Positions 25,006 to 34,639 are shown, counted from the stretch's first letter. The stretch is DNA of 45,800 nucleotides from Lentisphaerota bacterium (GCA_024225035.1 JAAEMX010000086.1:1-45800); one strand, 5' to 3'. Notes: a model not told the origin generated them from the sequence alone. Made by a program: numbers and translations.

Positions 25006-25851
25006 ATGGAGAGAAAGATTGTCAATGAAGGACTCGGGAACAGCTTACAAAAAACATTGCCCAAGCCGTTGGCTAAGCTGATACAGCCGCTTCTGTTTGC
25101 TATTCTGGGTATTAGTAAAATTGATAAAATATATAATGGTGCCTGTGCCCTGAAATCAGATGAAAATTTTGCGGAAAAGCTGCTGCACAAAGATGTCATG
25201 AATATCAAACTTGACATTACAGATTCGGACCTTGAACGCATTCCCAAAGAAGGCCCATTGATTGTAGTAGCCAACCATCCCTACGGCGCAATTGACGGAA
25301 TAGCCTTACTGGCACTACTAAAACGCGTAAGACCGGATGCTAAACTGATGGCTAATTACATTCTGGGAGGAATCCCGAAACTGAAAGAGCACTTCTTTCT
25401 GGTTGATCCTTTCGGTAACGAAAACTCTTCACGGAAAAGCTTCAGTGGAGTAAGGGACGCTCTAAAATGGGTCCGAAAAGGTCACGCTCTGGGAATATTC
25501 CCGGCAGGGGAAGTTTCAGCTTATGACAAAGGTGAAAAAAGAGTCATTGACAAAGAATGGCCCGAAGGCGTGGGAATGATTATCAGGAGCGGAAAATGCC
25601 CTGTTCAGTGTGTCTTCTTTGAAGGGCATAACAGTAAATTTTTCCAGTTTTTAGGTAAGATAAAACCAGCCCTTAGAACATTGTGGCTCGCACGCGAATG
25701 CAATCGCGCATGCAACCACAAACTCCCAATAAAAATTGGACCAACTATATCTGCGGAAAAGTGCAAAAGCTTTAACTCGACAAAAGAATTAATGGATTTC
25801 CTTAAATCAGAAACTTATGCATTAAGCAAAAATAGAGATCATAACGCCTGA
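25006..25851 (+). CDS. PlsC-like lysophospholipid acyltransferase
   Basis: A 281-residue acyltransferase. The HX4D catalytic motif appears as VANHPYGAIDGI (around residue 90). The donor-loop equivalent is IFPAGEVS, where FPEGxxS is usual, with A replacing E in the same place. The segment with FLVDPFGNENSSRKSF and the region after it are found in the OlsA/hemolysin-associated acyltransferase subgroup, which acylates lyso-ornithine lipid or related acceptors. The protein probably associates peripherally with the membrane through hydrophobic helices near residues 25-45. A GGAGA ribosome site supports ATG 25006. Substrate choice is not determinable. Confidence 0.82.
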   Translation: MERKIVNEGLGNSLQKTLPKPLAKLIQPLLFAILGISKIDKIYNGACALKSDENFAEKLLHKDVMNIKLDITDSDLERIPKEGPLIVVANHPYGAIDGIALLALLKRVRPDAKLMANYILGGIPKLKEHFFLVDPFGNENSSRKSFSGVRDALKWVRKGHALGIFPAGEVSAYDKGEKRVIDKEWPEGVGMIIRSGKCPVQCVFFEGHNSKFFQFLGKIKPALRTLWLARECNRACNHKLPIKIGPTISAEKCKSFNSTKELMDFLKSETYALSKNRDHNA

Positions 25852-25979
25852 TCAGCCAAGATACACTAAATCTTAGCAAAATGTAACATAATCTTGCCCA
25901 AATCATGCTTGCGGAGATGTTTCTCTGCAGGTATATTAGTTCTTTTAAGCAAATGGAATATACATTCGGAGCACAAAAG

Positions 25980-26800
25980 ATGAAACACTCTCTATCACTT
26001 CTTACGCTGTCTGCACTGCTTCTGCTCTGCGGCTGTGAATCGTTCAACTATACCAAGCACCAATCCGTGCCTGTATCAAGTATCCCTGCCGGTGCAAATA
26101 TTTTTGTAGACGGCAAAGAGGCTGGAGTTACGCCGGCTAATTTGAACCTGCCTTGTACTCAGTCCCATATAGTTTCCCTTTTCAAAGATGGATACAAGCA
26201 ATGCGATGTTGTTATAAAAAGAGTATACTGTCCTGAAAATGCCGTAATTGACGCCACAAATAACGGAATTCGAAGTGGCGACTTTTTTGGAAGCGCCAAT
26301 CAAGGAGTTGCCAACGGACTCGCATCCTATGTAATGGCGGAATCCAGAGGCGAAACCTATAAATTACCCCGGCCGCAATTTCCGTATCTCTAAACCCTGA
26401 AGAAACAGGTTCTGTAAAAACTGTTACTGAAGAATCATCTACTGACAATGCCAGCAACAAAACTTCTCCTCAAAAGAACACAACCTCAAAATCGGATCAA
26501 TGTGTAGTAAACGGCACGGTTAACACCGTGTCTTCAGGGGTATCCAATGAAAAACCACACTTTGGAAATGCTATAAAAGAGGCTGGAGTCATCGGGTCAG
26601 CCTTCGGCAAAAAGGTTGGTAAAGACTGGACTGTAAGCAAATCTTCACATAGCCATGAATCATTTTCAGGCAACAGTTACTCAAAAACCACAACAAAATC
26701 AAGCACTTCGGTAGGTGTTCACGCTGATACCGGACAGCTAATTCAGGCGGGAGCTTCGGTTCTAGGAAGCATCGTTAACGAAATGAAAGACAGCAAATAA
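25980..26800 (+). pseudogene. PEGA-domain lipoprotein interrupted by a single-base frameshift
   Basis: Translation from ATG 25980 gives a lipoprotein signal MKHSLSLLTL ... LLLCGC (cysteine about residue 19). A PEGA repeat follows, VPVSSIPAGANIFVDGKEAG with VTPANLNLP. The frame ends at 26391-26393. Another frame, open from 26363 to the stop at 26798-26800, continues as PAAISVSLNPEETGSVKTV, then a Ser/Thr-rich linker and a glycine-rich C-terminus. Restoring one base in the CCCC run at 26367-26370 joins both into one protein of about 273 residues. The continuous open frame and smooth junction suggest a recent lesion or a sequencing error. PEGA lipoproteins are envelope proteins, often surface- or S-layer-associated. 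Confidence 0.7.
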
Positions 26801-26894
26801 CTTCCATGTAATTGAATGAGCCGTTGACTTTTATTCCTTCAAGTCATAAATTGAATTATAGCGTTATTCAATTCTATCATGAGGAGGATTTGTA

Positions 26895-27362
26895 ATGGCT
26901 CAATTGTTCCCCGGTCATATGGCACCAGATTTCGAGCTTTTAGATCAGGACTGCAACCCTGTAAAATTGTCCAAAATTCGTGGACTGAAAGTTTTGATAT
27001 TTTTTTTCCCGAGAGCTAACACTCCGGGCTGCACTACTCAGGCCTGCAGCATCCGTGATTCTTCACAGATTTTTAAATCCAAAGGTGTCATTCCAATAGG
27101 CATAAGCCCTGACTCTGTAAAACGTCAAAATAGCTTTGACCATAAGCACAACCTCGGCTTCAAGCTGCTTGCAGATACAGAGCACAACGTTGCTGAATCT
27201 TATGGTGTCTGGGACAAAAAATCACTATACGGCAAACTTTTTTTTGGGATTATTCGTTCTTCCTTTTTGATAGATGAAGCCGGAATACTTACCCATGCCT
27301 GGTACAGAGTCACCCCTAAGGAAACAGTACCTAACGTCTTGAACGCGTTGATGGAATTTTAA
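26895..27362 (+). CDS. bcp: Peroxiredoxin of the Bcp/PrxQ type
   Basis: A 155-residue thiol peroxidase. The active-site block FPRANTPGCTTQACSIRD holds the peroxidatic cysteine C46 and the resolving cysteine C51 at the +5 spacing of alpha-type Bcp. The opening APDFELLDQDCNPVKLSKIRG and later IGISPDSVKRQNSF are family-typical; the resolved G-V-W ... G-K segment is also present. It reduces hydrogen and organic peroxides with electrons from thioredoxin in the cytosol. ATG follows a GAGGAGG site. It converges with the Nudix gene, 17 bases between stops. Confidence 0.93.
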   Translation: MAQLFPGHMAPDFELLDQDCNPVKLSKIRGLKVLIFFFPRANTPGCTTQACSIRDSSQIFKSKGVIPIGISPDSVKRQNSFDHKHNLGFKLLADTEHNVAESYGVWDKKSLYGKLFFGIIRSSFLIDEAGILTHAWYRVTPKETVPNVLNALMEF

Positions 27363-27379
27363 GAACATTGACTTTAATG

Positions 27380-27931
27380 TCACTCAGCTTCTCGAAGGGA
27401 GCGTTCATAAAAGGATAGCGCATTGAGTACAAGGCCATGCCGGATTTTACCTGAATCGATTAAATGATCCAGTTGGTCAAGCGGCAGGAGTACGGTGTTT
27501 ATTGATTCTGTTTCTTCCATCTGAGGCTCAGAAATCTTTTTACAGTTCTCAAAAAGTACAGTATAGCAAGTATTTCCCTGAATGGCAGGATTGGGACAAA
27601 CTTGACCAATAATTCTGCCATCTTCACCCTGATACCCGGTTTCTTCCATCAGCTCACGGGCCCCGCCGAAAACCGGATCCGGATCCGCAGGATCAAGCCC
27701 TCCGCCTGGGATTTCAAGCTCTATTCTGTCAGAGCCATGTCTGTATTGTTCTATCAGGATAATTTCGTTTTCAGTAGTTATGGCAACTACATTTATCCAG
27801 TCAATGCACTCAAAGTAGAAGAAGCTCTGCTCTGCCCCCGTGCGAAGATTTCTGGAATCCTCACGCAACAGGTTAAATATCGAGGTTTTGAAAACTGTTT
27901 CCTTGCTAATTCTGTGCCAACCGGAGTCCAT
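27380..27931 (-). CDS. Nudix hydrolase, ADP-ribose pyrophosphatase-like
   Basis: A 183-residue protein with a Nudix box reading GGGLDPADPDPVFGGARELM then EETG (about residues 84-107). The REL-EE-TG core is intact, but the spacing before it and the conserved upstream glutamate differ: the usual G-x5-E is represented by Asp/Pro residues. Preceding strands IILIEQYRHGSDRIELEIPG match ADP-ribose or GDP-mannose pyrophosphatases (NudF/NudK), where QYR and ELPAG are typical. Substrate is probably a nucleoside diphosphate sugar. Start ATG at 27931. Confidence 0.82.
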   Translation of the reverse strand: MDSGWHRISKETVFKTSIFNLLREDSRNLRTGAEQSFFYFECIDWINVVAITTENEIILIEQYRHGSDRIELEIPGGGLDPADPDPVFGGARELMEETGYQGEDGRIIGQVCPNPAIQGNTCYTVLFENCKKISEPQMEETESINTVLLPLDQLDHLIDSGKIRHGLVLNALSFYERSLREAE

Positions 27932-27997
27932 ATGCTCAGCCCTTTAATTACCATGTTTCAATATTGAACTATATCCTGTCTATGTTGAAACACAATA

Positions 27998-29234
27998 CTA
28001 AACAACATCAATAATTTCGTCAAAGTCAGAATTCCAATTTGCTTTTTTCGACGCCAAAACTCCCAACAAGTAATAGCCGACTGAAGCAGCAAGGCCGAAA
28101 GAAGCCAATATACTCCACAATATAAACGGACTCTCAAAATAGTTCTGAAACATTACTGACACGAACCACGGCCCAATTGCATAGCCAACTCCACGAACTA
28201 AAGATATTATCCCCATATACCGCCCCACGGTTCCTTGCTTTGCCATTGCACTGACGCTAGCGTAAATCGCTGGCTGGGTTATTATCTCACCAATTGTAAT
28301 CAAAGCCACCGCACTGGCAAATTAATAAAACCCGGAACAAACAGCAACCATCATAAAACCAGCAAAATAAACCAGTGCCCCACCACCAAGGCGAAACATC
28401 ATAGTCATTTTCATGCGGTCTAAGATTCGAGTAAAAGGCATTTGCAGAAATACCACAACCAAACCATTGATAGAATAAATTACGCCGAGCTGATCCTTAT
28501 TTATTCCACCAATACCTGTTGCAAAAACTGAGAAAACAGAATATAACTGTGACATCAAAAAGTATAAAGAAAAACTTGATATCGTAAACCATAAAAAACG
28601 TCTGTCTTTCAGAAAATATCGCCAGTTAAACTCAGGAGTGTTAAGCGGTTCTTTTTCAACAGTTCCTTTAACCTCAGGGCAAGTAAAAGCAATAAAAATT
28701 CCACCGGCAAAAAGCAATGTAGCCGTAATACCGAACAAAAGAGTAAATGGTGTCCTGGCTAAAAATGCTCCCAGCATTGGTCCTACTCCCCAGCCAATAT
28801 TCGTCCCAATTCTTATTATACTATATGCCATGGGACGTTCTTCCAAAGTAGTTAAGTCTGTAAGATAGGCATCTGAAGCATTCTGAAAAAAGTCCCGAAA
28901 AATGCTGCTATCATTAAAACAAAAGCAAAAGCCCAGAATGATGCATCAAAAGCCGCCATCAATGCCAGAACAACAAAAGTCAGTCCTGCAGAATTGGCCC
29001 GCCAACCAATATCAGACGCCTTCCAATGTGATCGACCAGCCAACCGGATATTGGCGGGCCAAGAACCACACCTACACCCATTGCCGGAAAAATCAGCCCG
29101 ACTGTCGACATGTCAAAACCACGGTTATTATGGAGATACAATGGCAAAAATGGATAAATGATTGAAAACCCAAGCGAGTTCACAAACCATGCAACAGCCA
29201 GACGCATTGGCTTTTGCCGAAGTAAATTCAGCAT
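27998..29234 (-). pseudogene. MFS transporter with two frameshifts and an in-frame stop
   Basis: Three reading frames on the minus strand together give a 12-helix major facilitator protein. It begins at ATG 29234 with MLNLLRQKPMRLAVAWFVNS and the loop-2/3 signature GWLVDHIGRR. The frame breaks at about 28996-29003 (a missing base in a G run, minus strand) and resumes ANSAGLTFVVLAL. It breaks again at the six-T run (28886-28891, minus strand), resuming with NASDAYLTDLTTLEERPMAY. It then meets a TAA at 28322-28324 within GFY-stop-FASAVALITIGE and finishes normally at 27998. Three separate lesions, one a true stop codon in frame, argue for a real pseudogene. Substrate unknown (drug- or sugar-type family). 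Confidence 0.85.
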
Positions 29235-29407
29235 TTTGAATATTTTCCCTTTTAGCTAGAATATAAGATTTCTTCTCTCTCCGGTCGATTATACACTCAT
29301 TTGCAGAAATCGCAACACCGTTTCATTATAAATACTAGAATTCTGATTTTGAAATATTAATATCCAAAAAATTGGAAAAATAATGCTTTCGCCCTTAATG
29401 TACAGCT

Positions 29408-30262
29408 ATGGAAATTTTAGATAAAAATATCAGATATGCAGTCATTGGCGACCCTATTGCGCATTCACTGTCCCCGCAAATGCAAAACGCGGGATTTGAG
29501 GCTTACGGGTTGGGCAGTCCTTACGGCAAAGTACATGTCAAAGCAGATGAGCTCCAGGAATTTGTCGAATTTGCCCGCAAACAGTTGCTGGGCTTTAATA
29601 TTACTGTGCCGCACAAACAGGCCATCATACCATTTCTGGACTCAATTTCCAATAGCGCAAAATTATCCCAAAGTGTTAATACCGTCACTGTAAAAGACGG
29701 CAAGCTTCACGGCGACACAACTGACGGCTACGGACTGCAGGCAGCCTTGAAATCAGACTTTGACCTTGATGTCGAGGGCGCGACCCTGTTCTTCGTCGGT
29801 TGTGGCGGAGCAGTACAGGCAGTGGCTTATCACTTAGCCGCACAGCACCCGGCCGCAATGTATTTTGCCAACCGCACAGCGGCAAAAGCCGGAATGTTGG
29901 TGGGCAAACTGGGAGCGGCTTATCCTGAAAGCAGCTATGAGTGCTGCAGTCTCAGTGAAACTGAACTGCTCAAAGAATTTATAGAAAAATCAGATGTTCT
30001 AATACAAGGAACCAGCCTGGGACTCAATCCTGATGACCCGCCGCCGATTCCATTGAGTTTGATTAAGGATATCTGTGTTTATGATACTATTTATAAAGAA
30101 ACCCCTATCCAAAGGGCTGCCAGAGAAGCTGGGCTACCTGTAGCTGACGGCAGAAGCATGCTGCTTTTCCAAGGGGCAAAATCATTCAACATATGGACCG
30201 GGCTGGATGCCCCCGTCGCTGCAATGCGCAAAGCTCTCGAAACCACAATATCCCAACGCTAA
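29408..30262 (+). CDS. aroE: Shikimate dehydrogenase (NADP+)
   Basis: A 284-residue enzyme of aromatic amino acid biosynthesis reducing 3-dehydroshikimate to shikimate. The substrate site GDPIAHSLSPQMQNAGF (15-31) is complete. The catalytic lysine is K70 in NITVPHK and its partner aspartate is D106 in GDTTDGYG. The NADP-binding loop reads VGCGGAVQAVAYHLA (130-144) and the NRT motif is present in YFANRTAAKA. Near the C-terminus, GRSMLLFQGAKSFNIWTG is the usual closing block with the conserved Q. Operon with pilD, 13 bases apart. Confidence 0.95.
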   Translation: MEILDKNIRYAVIGDPIAHSLSPQMQNAGFEAYGLGSPYGKVHVKADELQEFVEFARKQLLGFNITVPHKQAIIPFLDSISNSAKLSQSVNTVTVKDGKLHGDTTDGYGLQAALKSDFDLDVEGATLFFVGCGGAVQAVAYHLAAQHPAAMYFANRTAAKAGMLVGKLGAAYPESSYECCSLSETELLKEFIEKSDVLIQGTSLGLNPDDPPPIPLSLIKDICVYDTIYKETPIQRAAREAGLPVADGRSMLLFQGAKSFNIWTGLDAPVAAMRKALETTISQR

Positions 30263-30275
30263 AAGGAAATAGCTA

Positions 30276-31121
30276 ATGCCTGATTTCGGCTCTTATCCGT
30301 TTCTTCCGCAAATGATGCCTTTCTGGTATTTTATGTCTTTTGTTATTGGCTGCTGTATAGGCAGTTTTTTAAATGTTTGCATTTACCGTATTCCTGCCGG
30401 GAAATCATTATCAACTCCACCGTCGCACTGCCCTTTGTGCAAACACCAGATTCGCTGGTATGAAAATATACCACTTTTGAGCTGGCTGGCTCTGCGCGGC
30501 AAATGCAGCAATTGCAAATGTAAAATTCCACCACGCTATTTCCTTGTAGAATTGTTAACCGGACTGTTATTTTTTGTCCTGTTTTATAAAGTAGCTCTGG
30601 ATCGTCAGCCAGTAGCGGTTTTATTCGTTTATTTTGGCTTAACAATGCTGGTAGTTACAACTGCCTTCATCGACTACGAACATCGCATAATACCAAATAA
30701 AACAACCTACTCGGCGATGTTACTGGGGCTGGTTATAGCAACAATTTTCCCAAGGATATGGCATACCGGAAGTCATTTTCACGCTTTTCTTTTTTCCCTT
30801 GCCAGTCTTTGCTTAAGCGCCGCCTTCATGGCATCGTTTGCGATATTCGGCAAAATGATTTTTAAACGTGACGCGCTTGGTTGGGGTGATGTCAAATATA
30901 TTGCGGCAGTGGGGGCATGCATAGGACTGAAAGGAGCGTTCTTTACTCTGCTTTTCGGTTCTCTGGCAGGTACTGTTGCCGGGCTTGGCATAATGCTTTA
31001 TAAGCACAAAAGCATCAAAACCGCCATTCCATTCGGGCCTTTTCTGGCTGCCGGCACCTATCTATGGATGGTATTTGGAGAGCGCCTGACAATGTTTTAC
31101 CTGAGTTGTTTTCCCAAATAA
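30276..31121 (+). CDS. pilD: Prepilin leader peptidase / N-methyltransferase
   Basis: A 281-residue inner-membrane aspartic peptidase (A24) that cleaves and methylates type IV pilin-like precursors. The N-terminal FVIGCCIGSFLNVCIYRIPAG is the family's first helix. The zinc-binding cytoplasmic loop has two CxxC pairs (52-55 and 77-80) with the L-S-W-L-x-L-R-G-K-C context. Catalytic aspartates are D133 in FIDYEHRIIPN (the usual P-D is P-N here) and D205 in GWGDVKY. About seven further hydrophobic helices follow. The protein implies that the cell makes type IV pili or a type II secretion system, whose genes are not in this window. Confidence 0.93.
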   Translation: MPDFGSYPFLPQMMPFWYFMSFVIGCCIGSFLNVCIYRIPAGKSLSTPPSHCPLCKHQIRWYENIPLLSWLALRGKCSNCKCKIPPRYFLVELLTGLLFFVLFYKVALDRQPVAVLFVYFGLTMLVVTTAFIDYEHRIIPNKTTYSAMLLGLVIATIFPRIWHTGSHFHAFLFSLASLCLSAAFMASFAIFGKMIFKRDALGWGDVKYIAAVGACIGLKGAFFTLLFGSLAGTVAGLGIMLYKHKSIKTAIPFGPFLAAGTYLWMVFGERLTMFYLSCFPK

Positions 31122-31143
31122 GTCAGAAGCTCCAAGTAAGGTA

Positions 31144-32064
31144 TTATCGAATCATACCGCCGATGATTTCACTAACGGATTTACAGCCGTGGTGCTCAAG
31201 ATATTCGTCAATTCCCTCTGCTACCTTTAAAGGTGCGTGCGGATCAACAAAAATCGCTGTTCCAACAGCTACCGCGCTGGCTCCTGCTAACAGGAATTCA
31301 ACAGCATCCAGGCCAGTCATAATTCCCCCCATGCCGATAACCGGCACATTTACAGCCTGAGCGACTTCATAAACCATGCGAACAGCTACCGGCTTAACAG
31401 CAGGGCCACTTAAACCACCAGTTAAATTAGCGATCTTCGGGCGACGAGTTTCCACGTCAATTGCCATTCCGGTCAAAGTATTTATCAAAGAAACCATGTC
31501 GCTTCCGGCATCAACAACAGAACGTGCGAAGTCGGAAATACATGTCACATTCGGGCTTAATTTAGTGATCAGAGGAATAGAAGTTACTTTTCTGATTTCT
31601 GATACAACCTTATGTGCCAGCTTCAGGTCTGTGCCAAAAGCCACACCGCCTTCTTTCACGTTTGGACAGGAAATGTTTATTTCGAGCGCTGCTATACCAT
31701 CTTTTTCAGCTTCAAGGCGAGCCGCAACTTCACGGTATTCGTCAATAGTTTTGCCCCAAATATTAACGATTATAGTAGCACCGGTTGTGCGCAAAAACGG
31801 CATATATTCCTTACCGTTAAGAAACTTATCCACACCTGGGCCCTGCAATCCGATAGCATTGAGCATACCACTGGACACTTCGGCAACTCGCGGAGTCGGA
31901 TTGCCATGACTCGGTTTCATTGCGATCCCTTTAACCACAACAGCGCCAAGCTTGTCTAGGTCATAATAATCCTTATACTCAAAACCATATCCGAAGGTAC
32001 CGGACGCAGTCATCACAGGATTTTTTATTGAAAATTTACCTAAATCTACAGTCAGATCAGCCAT
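31144..32064 (-). CDS. pyrD: Dihydroorotate dehydrogenase, class 1B catalytic subunit
   Basis: A 306-residue FMN TIM barrel oxidising dihydroorotate in pyrimidine synthesis. The opening NPVMTASGTFGYG, the lid-loop catalytic cysteine C133 in NISCPNVKEGG (the serine of class 2 enzymes is replaced), the FMN-lysine strand PLITKLSPN, and the phosphate site GMGGIMTGLDAVEFLLAGAS are all visible. The partner PyrK gene ends 2 bases upstream, as expected for the class 1B heterotetramer that passes electrons to NAD+. Confidence 0.95.
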   Translation of the reverse strand: MADLTVDLGKFSIKNPVMTASGTFGYGFEYKDYYDLDKLGAVVVKGIAMKPSHGNPTPRVAEVSSGMLNAIGLQGPGVDKFLNGKEYMPFLRTTGATIIVNIWGKTIDEYREVAARLEAEKDGIAALEINISCPNVKEGGVAFGTDLKLAHKVVSEIRKVTSIPLITKLSPNVTCISDFARSVVDAGSDMVSLINTLTGMAIDVETRRPKIANLTGGLSGPAVKPVAVRMVYEVAQAVNVPVIGMGGIMTGLDAVEFLLAGASAVAVGTAIFVDPHAPLKVAEGIDEYLEHHGCKSVSEIIGGMIR

Positions 32065-32066
32065 TA

Positions 32067-32852
32067 TTATTCTCCTACGTAAACATCTGAAGCTTTAAAA
32101 ACCGGGCCCTCTTTACAGGTTCTCGCGTAACGCCAGCCATCCGGATTATCATCTTTTATTTTGACGACACACGCAAAACACGCTCCGACTCCGCAGCACA
32201 TCAAATGATCAAGGCTAAGTTCGCCATCATTGTATCCTTTGTCCTGCAGTATTTTGGCTAAAGCAAGCAACATTGGTGTAGGACCACAACCATAGAAGCG
32301 AATTTTCTTTCCTTGATTCTCCTCCAGCACCTGCGGTATAAGCTCAGTTACAAATCCTTTGTATCCCTCTGAGCCATCATTTGTTGAAGTACGCACATCG
32401 AATCCGGCTGCCGCGAATTTATCTGTCAATATCAAATCGTTCTGTGAGCGGGCTCCCAATAACAGCACACCTTTTGTCGGTGCTCTTTCAGCCAGCAAAT
32501 AAGTTGCGGCAGAACCGTAACCACCTGCAACAATCACTGGAAATTCGTCTTCAGCCGGTACGGAAAAAGGATTGCCTAAAGGTCCCATCAGGTCGCAAAC
32601 TTCTCCCGGTTTTAGTTCTGCCAGAACTTTAGTGCCCTCACCTACAACCTTGTAAACAACTGTCAGCAATCCATCTTCAGACACATCACTGATACTGAAA
32701 GGGCGCCGCAATATGCGATCCCTTAGGTTAGCTATTTTAACATGTACAAACTGTCCCGGCCGCGTTTCACGGCAAATTTCCGGTACATAAAACTGAACCT
32801 GATAATATTCGTCTTTTAGAATAGAGTTAGTGACGATCTCGCCTTTTTTCAT
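32067..32852 (-). CDS. pyrK: Dihydroorotate dehydrogenase electron-transfer subunit
   Basis: A 261-residue FAD/[2Fe-2S] subunit of the ferredoxin-reductase family. The FAD site is RRPFSISDV (residues about 50-58). The nucleotide half has VIVAGGYGSAATYLLAE, and the C-terminal iron-sulfur cluster site CCGVGACFACVVK is followed about 17 residues later by the fourth cysteine in ARTCKEGPVF. It feeds electrons from PyrD to NAD+ in the cytosol. It is the promoter-proximal gene of the pyrK-pyrD operon; start ATG at 32852. Confidence 0.95.
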   Translation of the reverse strand: MKKGEIVTNSILKDEYYQVQFYVPEICRETRPGQFVHVKIANLRDRILRRPFSISDVSEDGLLTVVYKVVGEGTKVLAELKPGEVCDLMGPLGNPFSVPAEDEFPVIVAGGYGSAATYLLAERAPTKGVLLLGARSQNDLILTDKFAAAGFDVRTSTNDGSEGYKGFVTELIPQVLEENQGKKIRFYGCGPTPMLLALAKILQDKGYNDGELSLDHLMCCGVGACFACVVKIKDDNPDGWRYARTCKEGPVFKASDVYVGE

Positions 32853-33092
32853 GCTGAATTCCCGCTGTTAAACATTTTGCATACAATAAGTAAATTACTC
32901 CAAAAAACTGAATTCTCAAGTTGTACAAGTAAATGTTAAGCTCACAAGTAATGTGGAAATAAATTCAATCTCTTATGAAGATTAATGGTTTCGGTAAACT
33001 TAATTTGCTTTCCTGTCAGAAGAACACTAATTTAAGTGGTTTAAATATATTTATTTAAATTTTCCCGAATTATTTGATTGGATAGGATAAAT

Positions 33093-33974
33093 ATGAAAAA
33101 AATTGAATATATCGAGCGTGAAAGCAGTGAAATTAAAATAGAAAAACCTCCCGGTGAATTTTACTTGAAATTCCTTTACCATAATCCGCTGGGATCGTTA
33201 CCGCTGCACATGCTGGTCAAGCGCAAATTTCTTTCTTCCTTCTATGGTCACTTGATGTCCAGAAGCAGTTCAAAAAAGAATATTGCCCCTTTTGTCGAGC
33301 AGTACAACATCGACATGACTGAAGTACTGCAGCCGATTGATGAATTTAACTCTTTCAATGATTTTTTTATTCGGAAACTAAAACCCAGTGCTCGTAGAAT
33401 TCAATCAGGCATAGTTTCCCCTGCAGACGGGAAAGTGCTGGCATTCCAGAATCTGGATGAAATTAGCGAGTTCTTTGTTAAGGGCAGCAAATTTACCCTT
33501 GCAAAATTCCTGGGTTCTGAAAAGCTTGCTGAAAAACATCGAAATGCTGCCATATTTATCATTCGTCTGGCACCAAATGACTACCACCGTTTTCATTTTC
33601 CATACAGTGGTAAAGCTTCTGCCGCCAAGCGCATAAGAGGTTGCTACTATTCAGTTTCTCCATATGCGGTCAATCCTAATTTTGCCCGTGCATTCTGCGA
33701 GAATAAAAGAGAATACTGTCTGCTTGAAACTGATGATAAGGGAACCATGCTGGTTTGTCCGGTAGGGGCAACCATGATCGGCAATATTGTCGAAACTTAT
33801 ACGCCTGAAAATCACGTCAATAAAGGTGATGAAATGGGGTATTTCGGCTTCGGAGGGTCATCGGTGGCATTGATTATCGACAGCGACAAAGTAGAAATTG
33901 CCGCGGATATCCTGAAAAATACTAAGGACGGGTTAGAAACTACTATCCGCATGGGCGAAATAATAGGACGCTGA
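33093..33974 (+). CDS. psd: Phosphatidylserine decarboxylase proenzyme
   Basis: A 293-residue proenzyme. I choose ATG 33093, preceded by TAGGATAA; an upstream in-frame TTG at 33078 lacks support. The conserved pieces are SPADGKV (D112), the PNDYHRFHFPYSG block with H165 and H168, PVGATMIGNI, and the self-cleavage site FGFGGSS (252-258, usual LGSS/GGSS). The Asp-His-Ser triad allows autocatalytic splitting into alpha and pyruvoyl-bearing beta chains. The enzyme converts phosphatidylserine to phosphatidylethanolamine at the inner membrane. Cell membrane probably contains PE. It converges with leuCD. Confidence 0.93.
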   Translation: MKKIEYIERESSEIKIEKPPGEFYLKFLYHNPLGSLPLHMLVKRKFLSSFYGHLMSRSSSKKNIAPFVEQYNIDMTEVLQPIDEFNSFNDFFIRKLKPSARRIQSGIVSPADGKVLAFQNLDEISEFFVKGSKFTLAKFLGSEKLAEKHRNAAIFIIRLAPNDYHRFHFPYSGKASAAKRIRGCYYSVSPYAVNPNFARAFCENKREYCLLETDDKGTMLVCPVGATMIGNIVETYTPENHVNKGDEMGYFGFGGSSVALIIDSDKVEIAADILKNTKDGLETTIRMGEIIGR

Positions 33975-34013
33975 TTTTGTCAGTATTAGCGTAATTTCTG
34001 TTTCTACACAAAA

Positions 34014-34051
34014 TAAAAAATCTCCCTGAACAATTTCTATTCAGGGAGATT
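34014..34051 (-). terminator. Rho-independent terminator of leuCD
   Basis: A 12-bp perfect stem (34019-34030 with 34040-34051) has a 9-base loop. On the minus strand it is followed by a T-rich run (TTTTTTATTTT including stem bases). It may also slow the convergent psd transcript. Confidence 0.9.
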
Positions 34052-34076
34052 GAATATCAATCAAACAGAACGATTA

Positions 34077-34616
34077 TTAGATCATTCCTGATTTTCTGGC
34101 ATAGTTAAAAATACCGCCGGCATTAATAATTTCTTTTACCGCACCAAGGTCGCGTGACTGGTGGGTTTCGCCAGATGCAACAACTTTTACCGTGTTGTTA
34201 TCCAAATCTACTTCAACTTCGTCACCGGTCTTCAGTTCTTTGTTGAGCTGGTCATTCATTTCAACAGGGAAAACTTCTCCGGTAGCGATGCAGTTACGGA
34301 AGAAAATACGGGCAAATGAGTTAGCAATAACCACTTTACACCCAGCAGCCCCGAGACTGATAGGAGCGTGTTCGCGACTTGAACCACAGCCAAAATTGCT
34401 GCCGCCAACCACGATCTGGTATTCTGTTTTCATTTTACCTTCCGCAATGTAGCGGATTTTGTGTTCATCCGGCAGGCCTACCAACGCATAGCTGCCGAGC
34501 TTCTCATATTCTTCCTTGATAGTAGGGACCAGGTTGAGGTACTGAGCCGGAATAATCTGGTCAGTATCAATATTGTCGCCTACGACAAATACTTTGCCTT
34601 TAATAATATTAGCCAT
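34077..34616 (-). CDS. leuD: 3-isopropylmalate dehydratase small subunit
   Basis: A 179-residue aconitase-swivel subunit. The substrate-specificity and active-site loop GGSNFGCGSSREHAPISL is intact, preceded by IDTDQIIPAQYL and followed by ANSFARIFFRNC. It combines with LeuC to isomerise 2- and 3-isopropylmalate in leucine synthesis. Length and the short form are typical of the archaeal/thermophile-type LeuD (about 160-180) rather than the 200-residue proteobacterial type. It starts 23 bases after the leuC stop, with an AAAAGGAG site. Confidence 0.95.
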   Translation of the reverse strand: MANIIKGKVFVVGDNIDTDQIIPAQYLNLVPTIKEEYEKLGSYALVGLPDEHKIRYIAEGKMKTEYQIVVGGSNFGCGSSREHAPISLGAAGCKVVIANSFARIFFRNCIATGEVFPVEMNDQLNKELKTGDEVEVDLDNNTVKVVASGETHQSRDLGAVKEIINAGGIFNYARKSGMI

Positions 34617-34639
34617 TATGAATTCTCCTTTTCAGCCGC

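Noticed and set aside
31376..31909. 177-codon plus-strand frame opposite pyrD
   Set aside because: Antisense shadow of a well-recognised enzyme gene.
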